Below, one piece after another: positions 18,656-30,745 of a stretch of DNA of 49,942 nucleotides; within the stretch, counting starts at the first letter, position 1, and each line of letters starts with the position of its first letter. Under the pieces are notes generated by a model. That model was not told the origin of the DNA and searched no databases. It saw only the letters and a list, made by a program, of their open reading frames with translations. The DNA is taken from NCBI GenBank assembly GCA_017852615.1, contig JAFMKX010000003.1, positions 1-49,942 on the forward strand, in the 5' to 3' direction. This DNA is from Pontimonas sp. (GTDB lineage Bacteria > Actinomycetota > Actinomycetes > Actinomycetales > Microbacteriaceae). Made by a program: the position numbers and the translations under genes.

Positions 18656-19705
18656 CTATCACTGGCATCACGCATCGGGCGCACCGCACTGGTCCTAGCC
18701 GGCACCGCGGCACTCGCCGTGCAAGGAGCAGGGGTATGGGGTGCTACCTGGGTGGCAGAAAATCAGGTGTTACTCAAAGACCAACTCGTCGCGTATCAAT
18801 TTGAACCATCGCCAGCCCTCAACGACTATGTCGCCTATTCTGGGCTCTCGGACACTGGCGAGCTTTACCTCATGACATCTCTGCCACAAATCGTGCCCTC
18901 GTACGAATTTGATCGCTACTGTTCGCGCTCAGAACCCGGTATTGGTGTGCTCGGCTGTTACACGCTTCGCGACCAAAGAATCTATCTCTACGACGTAACC
19001 GATGCACGATTAGTCAGCATTGAGCCCGTCGTCGCCGCCCATGAAATGCTTCACGCTGCGTGGGCGCGCCTTTCGCTTGCGCAACGCGAAAAAATTGCAC
19101 TTTTGTTGGAAGAAGGCTTCGCCAGCCTTGGCTCAGACCACCCGTTAGTGGAACGCATAGCCACCTATGAATCAGAAGACCCCACGTCTCGGATTCCTGA
19201 GCTCTATGCCATCTTGGGGACAGAAGTTGGCCAACTCCCGCAGGAGCTGGAGGAGCACTACGCCACCTATTTCAGCGATCGCACCAAAGTAGTGTCCCTC
19301 TCCGCTGAGGTCTACGCCGTCTTCGATTCTCTGAGCGGCGAACTGCTGAATCTCAGTAACGATCTTGAATCTCGCAACGCAGAAATTGAAGGCCTGCGCT
19401 ACACCTACGAAGAAACGTCCCAGGCTCTGCGAGTCGATGTGCTTGCTTTCAATGACAAAGCTTCCACCCCCGGCGCCTTCCCCTCTAAATCTGAGTTTGA
19501 GGCAACGCGAGCTGCCCTCGTTGAGCGACAAAACCGCCTTGAAGGCATGCGGGTGGCACTGCAAACCAAAATCGGCGAATACAACGAATTGCTTGATGAA
19601 CTCAACACCCTCAACGATGAAGTTTCTGAACTCAACCAGGGCATCAACATCACGCTCGAAGCCAAGGATGAGCTCGTTGCGGAAGACCATTCCCTGGAGG
19701 AATAG
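18647..19705 (+). CDS. Membrane-anchored protein with HExxH (putative metallopeptidase) and C-terminal coiled coil
   Basis: GTG start at 18647 with SD-like agaaagg; TM segment TALVLAGTAALAVQGAGVWGATW; VVAAHEMLHAAW; long Glu/Leu-rich heptad region. The ORF track start at 18428 runs antisense through the neighbouring gene. Confidence 0.7.
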   Translation: MKHLSLASRIGRTALVLAGTAALAVQGAGVWGATWVAENQVLLKDQLVAYQFEPSPALNDYVAYSGLSDTGELYLMTSLPQIVPSYEFDRYCSRSEPGIGVLGCYTLRDQRIYLYDVTDARLVSIEPVVAAHEMLHAAWARLSLAQREKIALLLEEGFASLGSDHPLVERIATYESEDPTSRIPELYAILGTEVGQLPQELEEHYATYFSDRTKVVSLSAEVYAVFDSLSGELLNLSNDLESRNAEIEGLRYTYEETSQALRVDVLAFNDKASTPGAFPSKSEFEATRAALVERQNRLEGMRVALQTKIGEYNELLDELNTLNDEVSELNQGINITLEAKDELVAEDHSLEE

Positions 19706-19760
19706 GGTTATCCACAGAATTTGAGCCCCCCACTCGTGCGCTTGGGCTCGAGCGTAGGAT

Positions 19761-20231
19761 GTGGTGATGCAGTACTTCGCCACGATGAACAGCCCTCTGG
19801 GGCCAGTGAGCTTAAGTGCTCACGAGCACGCCATCACGGGCCTCACTATTGGCCAGCGGGCAAGTAGCACCACGCCCCATCCGGTGCTCACCCAGGCAAT
19901 GTCCCAATTAGAGGAATATTTCGCTGGCACCAGAACACAATTTGACGTCCCCACGGACGCCACTGGTACGCCCTTTCAGGAAGCTATTTGGAGAACGCTC
20001 TCGGAGATTCCTTTTGGTCAAGCCATGAGTTACCAAGAACTCGGCCTTGCTGCAGGGGTGGGCACAGCACCTCGAGCAGTGGGCGGTGCGGTCGGAAAAA
20101 ATCCCATCCCGATTATCATTCCCTGCCACAGGATCTTGGCCTCGAATCAGCGCATCACCGGCTACAGCGGCGGTGAGGGGATTCCCACCAAGGTCGCACT
20201 CCTGGAATTAGAAGGAATCAGTTACCGCTGA
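19761..20231 (+). CDS. ogt: Methylated-DNA--[protein]-cysteine S-methyltransferase
   Basis: IIPCHRIL active-site motif, GTPFQEAIWRTL, RAVGGAVGKNP. Confidence 0.95.
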   Translation: MVMQYFATMNSPLGPVSLSAHEHAITGLTIGQRASSTTPHPVLTQAMSQLEEYFAGTRTQFDVPTDATGTPFQEAIWRTLSEIPFGQAMSYQELGLAAGVGTAPRAVGGAVGKNPIPIIIPCHRILASNQRITGYSGGEGIPTKVALLELEGISYR

Positions 20232-20988
20232 TGACACAATCGATGCGGCCATCGCCATAGCTCTGCGAATCCACGTCATAACCCATTTCTGTACCCCACG
20301 CCACAAGGTCATCGAGGGACTCGAGTGTTGCGCCAGAGGTAATCAGATCGCGCACCAGAGTTCCTTTAGCCGCCTTGTTTCCGTGGCCCAACGCCTTACG
20401 AGCGCCTCGCTCCCCCGGCTGGACCAGTGCCAGGTAGACCCCGATGCCAGCGGGGACCGGGGCAAGACCTCGATACCCTTCACTGCGCAGATCCAGCACA
20501 AACCCGTTGGCCTCACTCCAGACGTTATCGGCCACAGAGCCCATCGCCTTCTTCCACTGAGCTTGAACGCTGCCCAGTGGTAAGCGGGAGTCATACGAGA
20601 GTCGGTAGGAAGGAATGAGATCGCTTGCTCGGATCAAACCCCAGAGGGCAGAAAACACCGCCACCGAAGCGTCACACCGGGTGTTCTGCTCAGGAGACAA
20701 ACTTTCCTTATCCAGAGCGTCGTAGAGAACCCCGGTATAGCGCGATAAAGCAGGCATCACCGGGGAGGAGAGAATGTCGCGGTTGCGAAGGATGTCACCA
20801 TCGCCGTGCGGGCCGAGTTTGAACGCCGTGCGAGCGGGTTCCAGTTCTTGAGACACCGACATCGTCTGCTCCACTAACGAACGACGAATATCTATCTGGC
20901 TGGAAAAACTCAACGACTCGAGATCGAGTACCCGTGAGGGGTCACCACCGATAACCTTCGTTTCCGAAGGCGGCAGGATGACCAGCAT
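20218..20988 (-). CDS. yaaA: YaaA family (DUF328) peroxide-stress protein
   Basis: LPPSETK N-terminus, YTGVLYDALD, SALWGLIRASDLIPSYRL. Confidence 0.88.
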   Translation of the reverse strand: MLVILPPSETKVIGGDPSRVLDLESLSFSSQIDIRRSLVEQTMSVSQELEPARTAFKLGPHGDGDILRNRDILSSPVMPALSRYTGVLYDALDKESLSPEQNTRCDASVAVFSALWGLIRASDLIPSYRLSYDSRLPLGSVQAQWKKAMGSVADNVWSEANGFVLDLRSEGYRGLAPVPAGIGVYLALVQPGERGARKALGHGNKAAKGTLVRDLITSGATLESLDDLVAWGTEMGYDVDSQSYGDGRIDCVISGN

Positions 20989-21254
20989 TAGGCCGAAATG
21001 ACCTCTGCCAGCCCGGCAACAATGGTCACTTGGTTGTTATCCACAGACAAGAAGCCATCTTCAGCCTTGGCCGTTACTTTCGCGCCGTCCAGGGTGGTAA
21101 TCCGCACTTCACCAGCAGCCAAGACACCCAGGGTGGGCTCGTGACCGGCCAAAATGCCGATTTCGCCCTCCGTGGTGCGAGCAACCACCATTGTCGCCTC
21201 GCCCGACCAAATTTCAGCCGTGGCGGAGACAACAGTGACCTGGAGGTTAGCCAT
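20988..21254 (-). CDS. atpC: ATP synthase epsilon subunit
   Basis: MANLQVTVVSATAEIWSGEA, EGEIGILAGHEPTLGVL; position in operon. Confidence 0.95.
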   Translation of the reverse strand: MANLQVTVVSATAEIWSGEATMVVARTTEGEIGILAGHEPTLGVLAAGEVRITTLDGAKVTAKAEDGFLSVDNNQVTIVAGLAEVISA

Positions 21255-21256
21255 GA

Positions 21257-23612
<2,356 letters not shown>

Positions 23613-23640
23613 TGCGTCTAGTCCTTATCCCTTGGTCGTC

Positions 23641-25278
23641 TTAGCGCTTGCGCTTGACGATCTTTTCCTGGTTGATGTCTTCTTGCTCCAAAGCGTCAAA
23701 CTCTTCGCTTCCCGGGTGGCCCAGACCTTCGGCGCCACTGGCTTGGAAGGCCACGAGGAACTTGTCCACCTCAGCCTCAAGTTGGGCCTTGGTGTCATCG
23801 TCCAGAACGTTCGTCTTGCGCAAGGTGTCAAGAATCTTGGTGTTGCGACGAAGGTGCTCGAGCAATTCAGCCTCAAACTTCAAGACATCAGCAACCTCGA
23901 CGGTGTCCAGTTTTCCGTTGGTGCCGGCCCAAATCGAGACCGTCTGCTCCTCCACGGGGTAGGGAGAATACTGAGGCTGCTTGAGCAGCTCGGTGAGTCT
24001 CGCCCCACGAGCCAACTGACGACGGCTTGTCGCGTCAAGGTCAGAAGCAAACATGGCGAAGGCTTCCAGGGATCGGTACTGAGCCAGCTCCAGCTTCAGA
24101 GTTCCCGATACCGACTTAATCGATTTCACCTGAGCGTCTCCACCCACACGCGACACCGAAATACCCACGTCCACAGCGGGACGCTGGTTTGCCAAGAACA
24201 GATCGGACTGCAGGAAGATCTGACCATCGGTGATCGAAATAACGTTGGTGGGAATGAAGGCAGAGACGTCGTTGGCCTTGGTCTCCACAATGGGCAGACC
24301 GGTCATCGAACCGCCGCCAAGGTCATCAGAGAGCTTGGCGCAACGCTCCAGCAAACGGGAGTGTAAGTAGAAGACGTCACCGGGGTAGGCTTCACGACCC
24401 GGTGGGCGGCGAAGAAGCAGGGACACAGCGCGATAGGCCTCAGCTTGCTTGGAGAGGTCATCAAAGATGATCAAGACATGCTTGGAGTCATACATCCAGT
24501 GCTGACCAATGGCAGAGCCCGTGTAGGGAGCAAGGTACTTGAATCCAGCGGGGTCAGAAGCGGGTGCAGCCACAATCGTGGTGTATTCCATGGCACCTGC
24601 TTTTTCCAAAGCGCCCTTCACACCGGCAATGGTGGAACCCTTTTGACCGATAGCAACATAAATACAGCGAACCTGCTTGTTCTCATCGCCAGAATCCCAG
24701 TTGGCCTTCTGGTTGATGATGGCGTCCACAGCAATGGCGGTTTTACCAGTCTGGCGGTCACCAATGATGAGCTGACGCTGTCCTCGTCCCACAGGAATCA
24801 TGGCGTCAATAGCCTTGATACCCGTCTGAAGTGGCTCGTGCACACTGCGACGATCCATCACGCCGGGAGCCTGGAGTTCCAAGGCGCGGCGGCCAGAAGT
24901 CTTGATCTCACCTAAGCCATCAATGGGGTTTCCCAGGGGGTCGACAACACGACCGAGGTAGCCCTCACCGACGGGAACGGACAGAACTTCACCGGTGCGG
25001 GTAACTTCCTGGCCTGCAGCAATTCCGCTGAATTCACCGAGAACCACCACACCGATTTCATTCTCATCAAGGTTCTGCGCGAGGCCTAGGGTGCCATCGG
25101 CGAACTTCACCAACTCGTTGGCCATCACGCCAGGCAGGCCCTCGACGTGGGCGATTCCATCGGCGGCGTCCACAACGTGACCAATTTCGGCGGTGCTAGC
25201 ACTGCCGGGGTCATAAGACTTGGCGAAGTCTTTCAGGGCATCGCGGATTTCATCCGGGTTGATGGTGATGTCTGCCAT
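23641..25278 (-). CDS. atpA: ATP synthase alpha subunit
   Basis: [44 protein letters not shown]. Confidence 0.97.
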   Translation of the reverse strand: MADITINPDEIRDALKDFAKSYDPGSASTAEIGHVVDAADGIAHVEGLPGVMANELVKFADGTLGLAQNLDENEIGVVVLGEFSGIAAGQEVTRTGEVLSVPVGEGYLGRVVDPLGNPIDGLGEIKTSGRRALELQAPGVMDRRSVHEPLQTGIKAIDAMIPVGRGQRQLIIGDRQTGKTAIAVDAIINQKANWDSGDENKQVRCIYVAIGQKGSTIAGVKGALEKAGAMEYTTIVAAPASDPAGFKYLAPYTGSAIGQHWMYDSKHVLIIFDDLSKQAEAYRAVSLLLRRPPGREAYPGDVFYLHSRLLERCAKLSDDLGGGSMTGLPIVETKANDVSAFIPTNVISITDGQIFLQSDLFLANQRPAVDVGISVSRVGGDAQVKSIKSVSGTLKLELAQYRSLEAFAMFASDLDATSRRQLARGARLTELLKQPQYSPYPVEEQTVSIWAGTNGKLDTVEVADVLKFEAELLEHLRRNTKILDTLRKTNVLDDDTKAQLEAEVDKFLVAFQASGAEGLGHPGSEEFDALEQEDINQEKIVKRKR

Positions 25279-25320
25279 GGTTCTTCCTTTGGTTGTTATT
25301 CGTGTGCCACTAGCTGGGGC

Positions 25321-26109
25321 TTAGCCAGCCAGTGTGTTTCTTAAGTCGCTGAGTCGAGTGGCGATACTGCCGTCAATCACGTTGTCGCCAACGCGAATTC
25401 GTGCACCACCCACAACAGAGTCATCGATGTCTTGAGCAAGGTAGTGCGGACGCCCATACCGGGCAGAGAGCATTGTCTGGATAGTGTCGTGCTGGCCTGA
25501 GGTGAGAGGCTGCGCCACACTCACAATTGCCAGGCCTTTGCCGTGCTGGTGAGCAACGGTTTCTGCCGCGAAGTGGAGCATGGCCCCAATGCGGCGGCCT
25601 CGTGGGTCGGACACCAGATGTCTCACAATCGCCTGCGTTTCCGCAGAAACTTTGCCCGCAATGACCGATCCGATGAGGTTCGCTCGGGCAGAGGCACTGG
25701 CGCGCTTGGAACCTAGCCCCAGCTCCAGCTCGGGATGAGCGTGAACAATGTCCGAGACTCCCAAGAGCTCGCCGACGAGGTCCGTGGATTCCCCTGCGCC
25801 GGTGGCGCAAGAACGAATGGCCAATTCCTCAAGCGCTGCCTGCACATCCAGAGCGCTCGACCACCGAAGCTCCACCAGCTGTGCAATCAGCTTCTTCGCT
25901 TCGCTTGTGAGCCCAGCAAATGCTGCATTCGCCAAGGCCGCTGTGGATTTCGTGTCCGCAGAGGAGTCGCTGAGCGCATGACGCAAAGCAGGAGACGTGG
26001 ACAAACCAAGACCCGCGGCGAACAGCTGCTGCGCTAAAGGCAGGCTGGCGCCTTGAGAAGCCAGGAATTCTCTGGCTAGCTCAAGGGAGTGGCTGGTTTG
26101 TGCGCCCAT
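25321..26109 (-). CDS. atpH: ATP synthase delta subunit
   Basis: C-terminal DDSVVGGARIRVGDNVIDGSIATRLSDLRNTL; operon position. Confidence 0.95.
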   Translation of the reverse strand: MGAQTSHSLELAREFLASQGASLPLAQQLFAAGLGLSTSPALRHALSDSSADTKSTAALANAAFAGLTSEAKKLIAQLVELRWSSALDVQAALEELAIRSCATGAGESTDLVGELLGVSDIVHAHPELELGLGSKRASASARANLIGSVIAGKVSAETQAIVRHLVSDPRGRRIGAMLHFAAETVAHQHGKGLAIVSVAQPLTSGQHDTIQTMLSARYGRPHYLAQDIDDSVVGGARIRVGDNVIDGSIATRLSDLRNTLAG

Positions 26110-26111
26110 AG

Positions 26112-26690
26112 TTACGCTTTCGCCTTCTTTGCTGCGGCCTTCTTGGCTGGAGCGGCATCTTTATCGAGGTCCGCCAAGAGACGATCCACGACCGAAGCAG
26201 CCTTAGCGTCTTCGCTCAAGCGCTCTTGAACCACAGCAGCGGCCAAGTCCAGAGCCAACGCGCCAACCTCTTTACGAAGCGAGAGCACCGCTTGCGCGCG
26301 CTGAGACTCAATCTGAGCCTGCGCGTTAGCTGCGATGCGATCCGCTTCGCTCTGGGCAGAGGTCTTCATCTCAGCCAGGATTTGAGATCCCTCGGCACGA
26401 GCCTGATCTCTGATCTCTGAGGCTTCTTGACGGGCTTCTTTGAGAAGCTTGTTGTACTTGTCCAGCGCCTTTTTGGCCTCGTCCTGTGCGGATTGAGCCT
26501 CAGCGATGCCGCCTTCGATAGCGAGTGAGCGCTCATCCAAAGTCTTCTGCAGTCGTGGCAGAACAATCCGCCAAAACAGGAACAAGACCAGCGCGAACGG
26601 AATGATCGACCAGACAATGTCGTAAATCGCAGGAATCAACGGGTTAGGTGATTCCCCTTCCGCAGCGAGAAAGAGTGCTTCCATGTGCAT
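26112..26690 (-). CDS. atpF: ATP synthase b subunit
   Basis: TM segment followed by long Ala/Glu-rich helix DERSLAIEGGIAEAQSAQDEA. Confidence 0.95.
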   Translation of the reverse strand: MHMEALFLAAEGESPNPLIPAIYDIVWSIIPFALVLFLFWRIVLPRLQKTLDERSLAIEGGIAEAQSAQDEAKKALDKYNKLLKEARQEASEIRDQARAEGSQILAEMKTSAQSEADRIAANAQAQIESQRAQAVLSLRKEVGALALDLAAAVVQERLSEDAKAASVVDRLLADLDKDAAPAKKAAAKKAKA

Positions 26691-26698
26691 CGTTATGC

Positions 26699-26983
<285 letters not shown>

Positions 26984-27700
26984 TTAGTGTTCTTCCGCCA
27001 GCGCTAACTGGAGGTAGACAGCGGTCAAAAGCGTGAATACGTAGGCCTGCAATACAGCGACCAACAATTCAAAAAAAGTGAAGACAATGCTAAAAGCTAT
27101 CGTCCCAATCCCGAAGAAACCCATAAAGGAATCGGAATAGAGGATAAAGAAGTGAGTGGAAGAGAAGAACAAGACGAGAAGGAAGTGGCCCACCACCATG
27201 TTCATCAGCAGTCGCAACGTCAGAGTCACGGGGCGAAGAATGAAGGTGGAAACAAGTTCAATCGGAGTCACGATCAGGTACAAAGGCCAGGGCACTCCAG
27301 GGGGCAGAAGAGAGTTCTTCAAGAAGGTGCCGGGGTGCTTGCGAAGACCCGCGTAAACGAAGGCCAAGTAAGAGGTGACGGCAAGCACCAGTGGCATTCC
27401 AATGACGCTTGTTCCTGCAATGTTCAAACCAGGTATGACACCGGTGAGGTTCATGAACAACACGAGGAAGAAAATGCTGGTGAGCAAGGGCAAGAAGCGC
27501 TTGCCATCTTTTTCACCGAGTAGGTCCTCAGCAATGTTGACGCGGACCAAACTCAATCCCATTTCCACGACGCCTTGGAAACGTCCAGGAACAACGGTCA
27601 TTTTGCGGGTTCCGAGCCAAAACACCAGGAACAGCGCCGCTACAGCGAGAAGCCGAACCAGGATAATTCGGTTCATCTCGAAGATGGTGCCTTCAAACAA
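26984..27700 (-). CDS. atpB: ATP synthase a subunit (start uncertain; conserved N-terminal sequence extends upstream of this TTG)
   Basis: LRLLMNMVVGHFLL, operon position; in-frame FSPPTIEEFFPPAI encoded upstream of the TTG. Confidence 0.92.
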   Translation of the reverse strand: MFEGTIFEMNRIILVRLLAVAALFLVFWLGTRKMTVVPGRFQGVVEMGLSLVRVNIAEDLLGEKDGKRFLPLLTSIFFLVLFMNLTGVIPGLNIAGTSVIGMPLVLAVTSYLAFVYAGLRKHPGTFLKNSLLPPGVPWPLYLIVTPIELVSTFILRPVTLTLRLLMNMVVGHFLLVLFFSSTHFFILYSDSFMGFFGIGTIAFSIVFTFFELLVAVLQAYVFTLLTAVYLQLALAEEH

Positions 27701-27903
27701 GATGGCAGGTGGGAAAAACTCTTCAATCGTCGGTGGAGAGAATCCTCCAGATTCGCTGGCGGCAAACTGGAACAGTGTCTCAGTGGCTTCTGTTAACAGC
27801 TCTGTCTCCAGTTTCGGGGCACCGTTAAAGGCGCGGCGAACGACGTGTTCGTGAACTCTATCAATCCTAGCTGATGGGCACCAATCAGCCTTCTATTGGT
27901 GGT

Positions 27904-28569
27904 TTAGGCAAACCGCTCTGCGGGCACCGCATGGAAGATATCTGTGAGCGGAATAAGGCCCTCGCGAACGACGCGAAGCTTCCCGCCGGGGTGACCCACA
28001 CCAGTTGCATCGATCACGGTGGAGAATTCTTTTCCCGGTTTTTCTTCACCAGCAGCCAAGAAAACAGACACCGCATCACCTAAGCGTTTGGCAATAGCGG
28101 AGGGAGACACCAGGGGCTTCTCCCCTTGGATAAAGGCGCCGGATTGGACCAAGGGTCCCGTCTCGCTCAATAACTCCAGGGCGATACGGTTGCCAGGCAT
28201 TCGAAGTGCCACCGTCCCTTTCGTCTCACCAAGATCCCACGCTAGGGATTCACCCGCGGGCACAATGAGGGTTAACCCACCGGGCCAAAATTCCTGGGCG
28301 AGGGTTTTTACGTCCTCGTCAACATGTTCGGCAAGTGCGGCAAGAGTGGGTATTCCGGGCAAGAAAACAGACAGGGGGGCGTTAGCCGGCATCCCCCGCG
28401 CCGATCTCAGTTTTGCGACTGCGGCCGGTTTGAACGCGTCTGCCACCAGCGCATACTGCGTATCTGTGGGGATTGCTACGACGTCACCGCGTCCAATACT
28501 CATCCGAGCGGTGCGCATACCTTCTAACAGCTCAGCGCTATTAGAGGTTTTGAAGATTCGGGCACTCAC
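27904..28569 (-). CDS. Divergent YrdC/Sua5-like protein (catalytic residues degraded)
   Basis: IPTDTQYALVADAF, FWPGGLTLIVPA, GTVALRMPGN align with Sua5; Lys of KxR and the SxN of SSANxSG are missing. Confidence 0.82.
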   Translation of the reverse strand: MSARIFKTSNSAELLEGMRTARMSIGRGDVVAIPTDTQYALVADAFKPAAVAKLRSARGMPANAPLSVFLPGIPTLAALAEHVDEDVKTLAQEFWPGGLTLIVPAGESLAWDLGETKGTVALRMPGNRIALELLSETGPLVQSGAFIQGEKPLVSPSAIAKRLGDAVSVFLAAGEEKPGKEFSTVIDATGVGHPGGKLRVVREGLIPLTDIFHAVPAERFA

Positions 28570-29918
28570 CCAAACAAGCTTTCCACGGCTTCTCGGAAGT
28601 GCGCCGTGTGAGCATCCACATCCTGAGAGGAAGTGGCGGGGCTCATCAGGGCCATATTGTGAAATGGCGTCATCAGAATTCCTCTATTGAGCGCGTGCAA
28701 GTGCAAATACTGCTGCAGTTCGAAATCGTCTGCGTGGGCGGCTTCGCCTCCATCGTGAGGAGCGTGAGGCAGGAAACTATATTCCGCCCTGGTCCCCAAT
28801 TGAGTCACCTGCCATGGCACATTCCAGTCCTCCAGAGCCTGGGAAACGCCCTGGGTCCACCTCGTGGCTTGGTCAATCATCGCGGGGTAAGACTCTGGAG
28901 TGAGAACCTCACCGAGAGTTGCTCTAATCCCGACCAGGGATAACGCGTTGCCGGCCAAAGTCCCTCCGACACCCCCGACGTCAATATCTTCCAGGTGCAA
29001 GGAGGACCGAACCTTGTCTCCCAGTTCTTGGGTCATCCCATAGGCACCAGCGGGGATTCCTCCTGCAATGGTTTTGCCGACCACCACGGCATCGGGTCTG
29101 AGCCCATCGCGTTGGGTCATTCCTCCTGGCCCGGCACATAGCGTGTGGGTTTCGTCAATAATCAACACGGCGCCATGGCGGGTAGCGAGTTCTCGCAGCG
29201 CGTCGTGCCATCCAGGCTCTGGAAGCACGATGCCAATATTCGTCATCGCGGGTTCCACCAACACACAGGCAATCTCGCCGGTGGCAAAGGCGGCTTCCAG
29301 TGCTGGCACATCGTTGAAGGGCACGACCACAGTAGTTTCTGAGGGTGGTACCGGAGCGCCAATATTGCCCCGGCGTTCCACCACAGCGCCATTGTCATCG
29401 AGTGTGGCAAAGGTTTCGTCCACACTGCCGTGATAGCAATAATCCATCACCAAAACTTTTTTCTTACCGGTGACGGCCCGGGAATATCGGATCATCGCCC
29501 GGTTGGCATCGGTGGCTGTGAGCGTGAACTGCCACATCGGCACACCAAAGCGTTCGGCCAGCATGCCCGCGGCAATCTCCGCATCCTCGGTGGGCAACAT
29601 GGTGGTGATTCCCTTGGCCAATTGGGCACTCAGCGCGTCCACCGTGGGCTTGGGCGAATGCCCCACCATGGCGCCGGTATCACCGAGGCACAAGTCGACG
29701 TGGTCAATCCCATCTACGCAGGTGAAATGGGCGCCTTGAGCGTGATCGACATACACCGGCCACGGGCCTGGCCACTTCGCCATCCACAGCATCGGAACCC
29801 CGTCGGGCATTCTGTGCGTAGCTTTGTCGAAAAGCTCACGGGAACGAGGTCGTTCTTGCTCGAAGCGGGCGATCTCAGCGCGCATGAGAGAAGACAGACG
29901 TTCACGGTCAACAGACAT
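28566..29918 (-). CDS. Class III aminotransferase (glutamate-1-semialdehyde aminomutase-like fold, substrate unknown)
   Basis: VYVDHAQGAHFTCVDGIDHVDLCLGDTGAMVGH, YHGSVDET, IIDETHT, VVGKTIAGGIPAGAYG PLP-lysine motif. Confidence 0.8.
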   Translation of the reverse strand: MSVDRERLSSLMRAEIARFEQERPRSRELFDKATHRMPDGVPMLWMAKWPGPWPVYVDHAQGAHFTCVDGIDHVDLCLGDTGAMVGHSPKPTVDALSAQLAKGITTMLPTEDAEIAAGMLAERFGVPMWQFTLTATDANRAMIRYSRAVTGKKKVLVMDYCYHGSVDETFATLDDNGAVVERRGNIGAPVPPSETTVVVPFNDVPALEAAFATGEIACVLVEPAMTNIGIVLPEPGWHDALRELATRHGAVLIIDETHTLCAGPGGMTQRDGLRPDAVVVGKTIAGGIPAGAYGMTQELGDKVRSSLHLEDIDVGGVGGTLAGNALSLVGIRATLGEVLTPESYPAMIDQATRWTQGVSQALEDWNVPWQVTQLGTRAEYSFLPHAPHDGGEAAHADDFELQQYLHLHALNRGILMTPFHNMALMSPATSSQDVDAHTAHFREAVESLFG

Positions 29919-29947
29919 AGTTGTGCTCCCTCTGGAGAAAAAAGAAC

Positions 29948-30745
29948 CTAACCCGCTTGCGCAAGCCGCTGGCGCTTGATCGCGCCACCAACCTGAGCAA
30001 TAAGGACAAGGAGGATGGCGCAGAAGAAGACCCCGGAGGCAATCACATTTGCTTCGGCGGGAATTCCCCGAGCAGCAGCGGTGTAGACAAAACGGGGGAA
30101 CGTCATCGCGGGTCCGGCGTTGAAGTTGGTGATGATGAAGTCATCAAAACTCAGCGCGAAAGATAAGAGTGCGGCAGCAACGATTCCTGGAATCAAGAGG
30201 GGAAAGGTCACACGCCAGAACACTTGGTTGGGCGAAGCATAAAGATCTCGACCGGCCTCTTCGAGAGCCCCATCGAGCACCGCCACCCGCGCCCGGACGG
30301 TCACGACAACAAAACTGATGCAAAACATGGTGTGCGCGATGATGATGGTGACGAGTCCTTTTTGAACTCCCAGTTGTAAAAATTGTGCGGCGAGGCCTGC
30401 TCCCAAGACAACCTCTGGTGTGGCCATGGGCAAGAAGAGCAAGAGAGTAGTGGCTTCGCGGAAACGGAACCGATAGCGCACCAACGCGAGGGCAATCGCG
30501 GTACCCATGGCGGTCGCCAACACGGTCGATACCCCGGCTACGAGCAGTGAATTACCAAACGAGCTACACACATCTTGGGCGTTGCAGACATCGAGCCAGT
30601 TATCGAAGGTGAAGCCGCGCCAGACGATGTTGGTGCGTCGTGCGTCGTTGAACGAAAACACAATCGTGTAGACGATCGGAATCATCAAGAAGACCAACGC
30701 CATGCCGGAGTACACCCACAGCAGGTACTTACCAAAGCCCCTCAT
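29948..30745 (-). CDS. potC: ABC transporter permease, spermidine/putrescine PotC-like
   Basis: EEAGRDLYASPNQVFWRVTFPLLIPGIVAAALLSFALSFDDFIITNF: binding-protein-dependent permease EAA loop with the PotC-typical SFDDFIIT. Confidence 0.88.
   Translation of the reverse strand: MRGFGKYLLWVYSGMALVFLMIPIVYTIVFSFNDARRTNIVWRGFTFDNWLDVCNAQDVCSSFGNSLLVAGVSTVLATAMGTAIALALVRYRFRFREATTLLLFLPMATPEVVLGAGLAAQFLQLGVQKGLVTIIIAHTMFCISFVVVTVRARVAVLDGALEEAGRDLYASPNQVFWRVTFPLLIPGIVAAALLSFALSFDDFIITNFNAGPAMTFPRFVYTAAARGIPAEANVIASGVFFCAILLVLIAQVGGAIKRQRLAQAG

Noticed and set aside
19722-19752. GAGCCC...GGGCTC inverted repeat after the HExxH gene as terminator
   Set aside because: Long loop and no T-tract; too weak to call.
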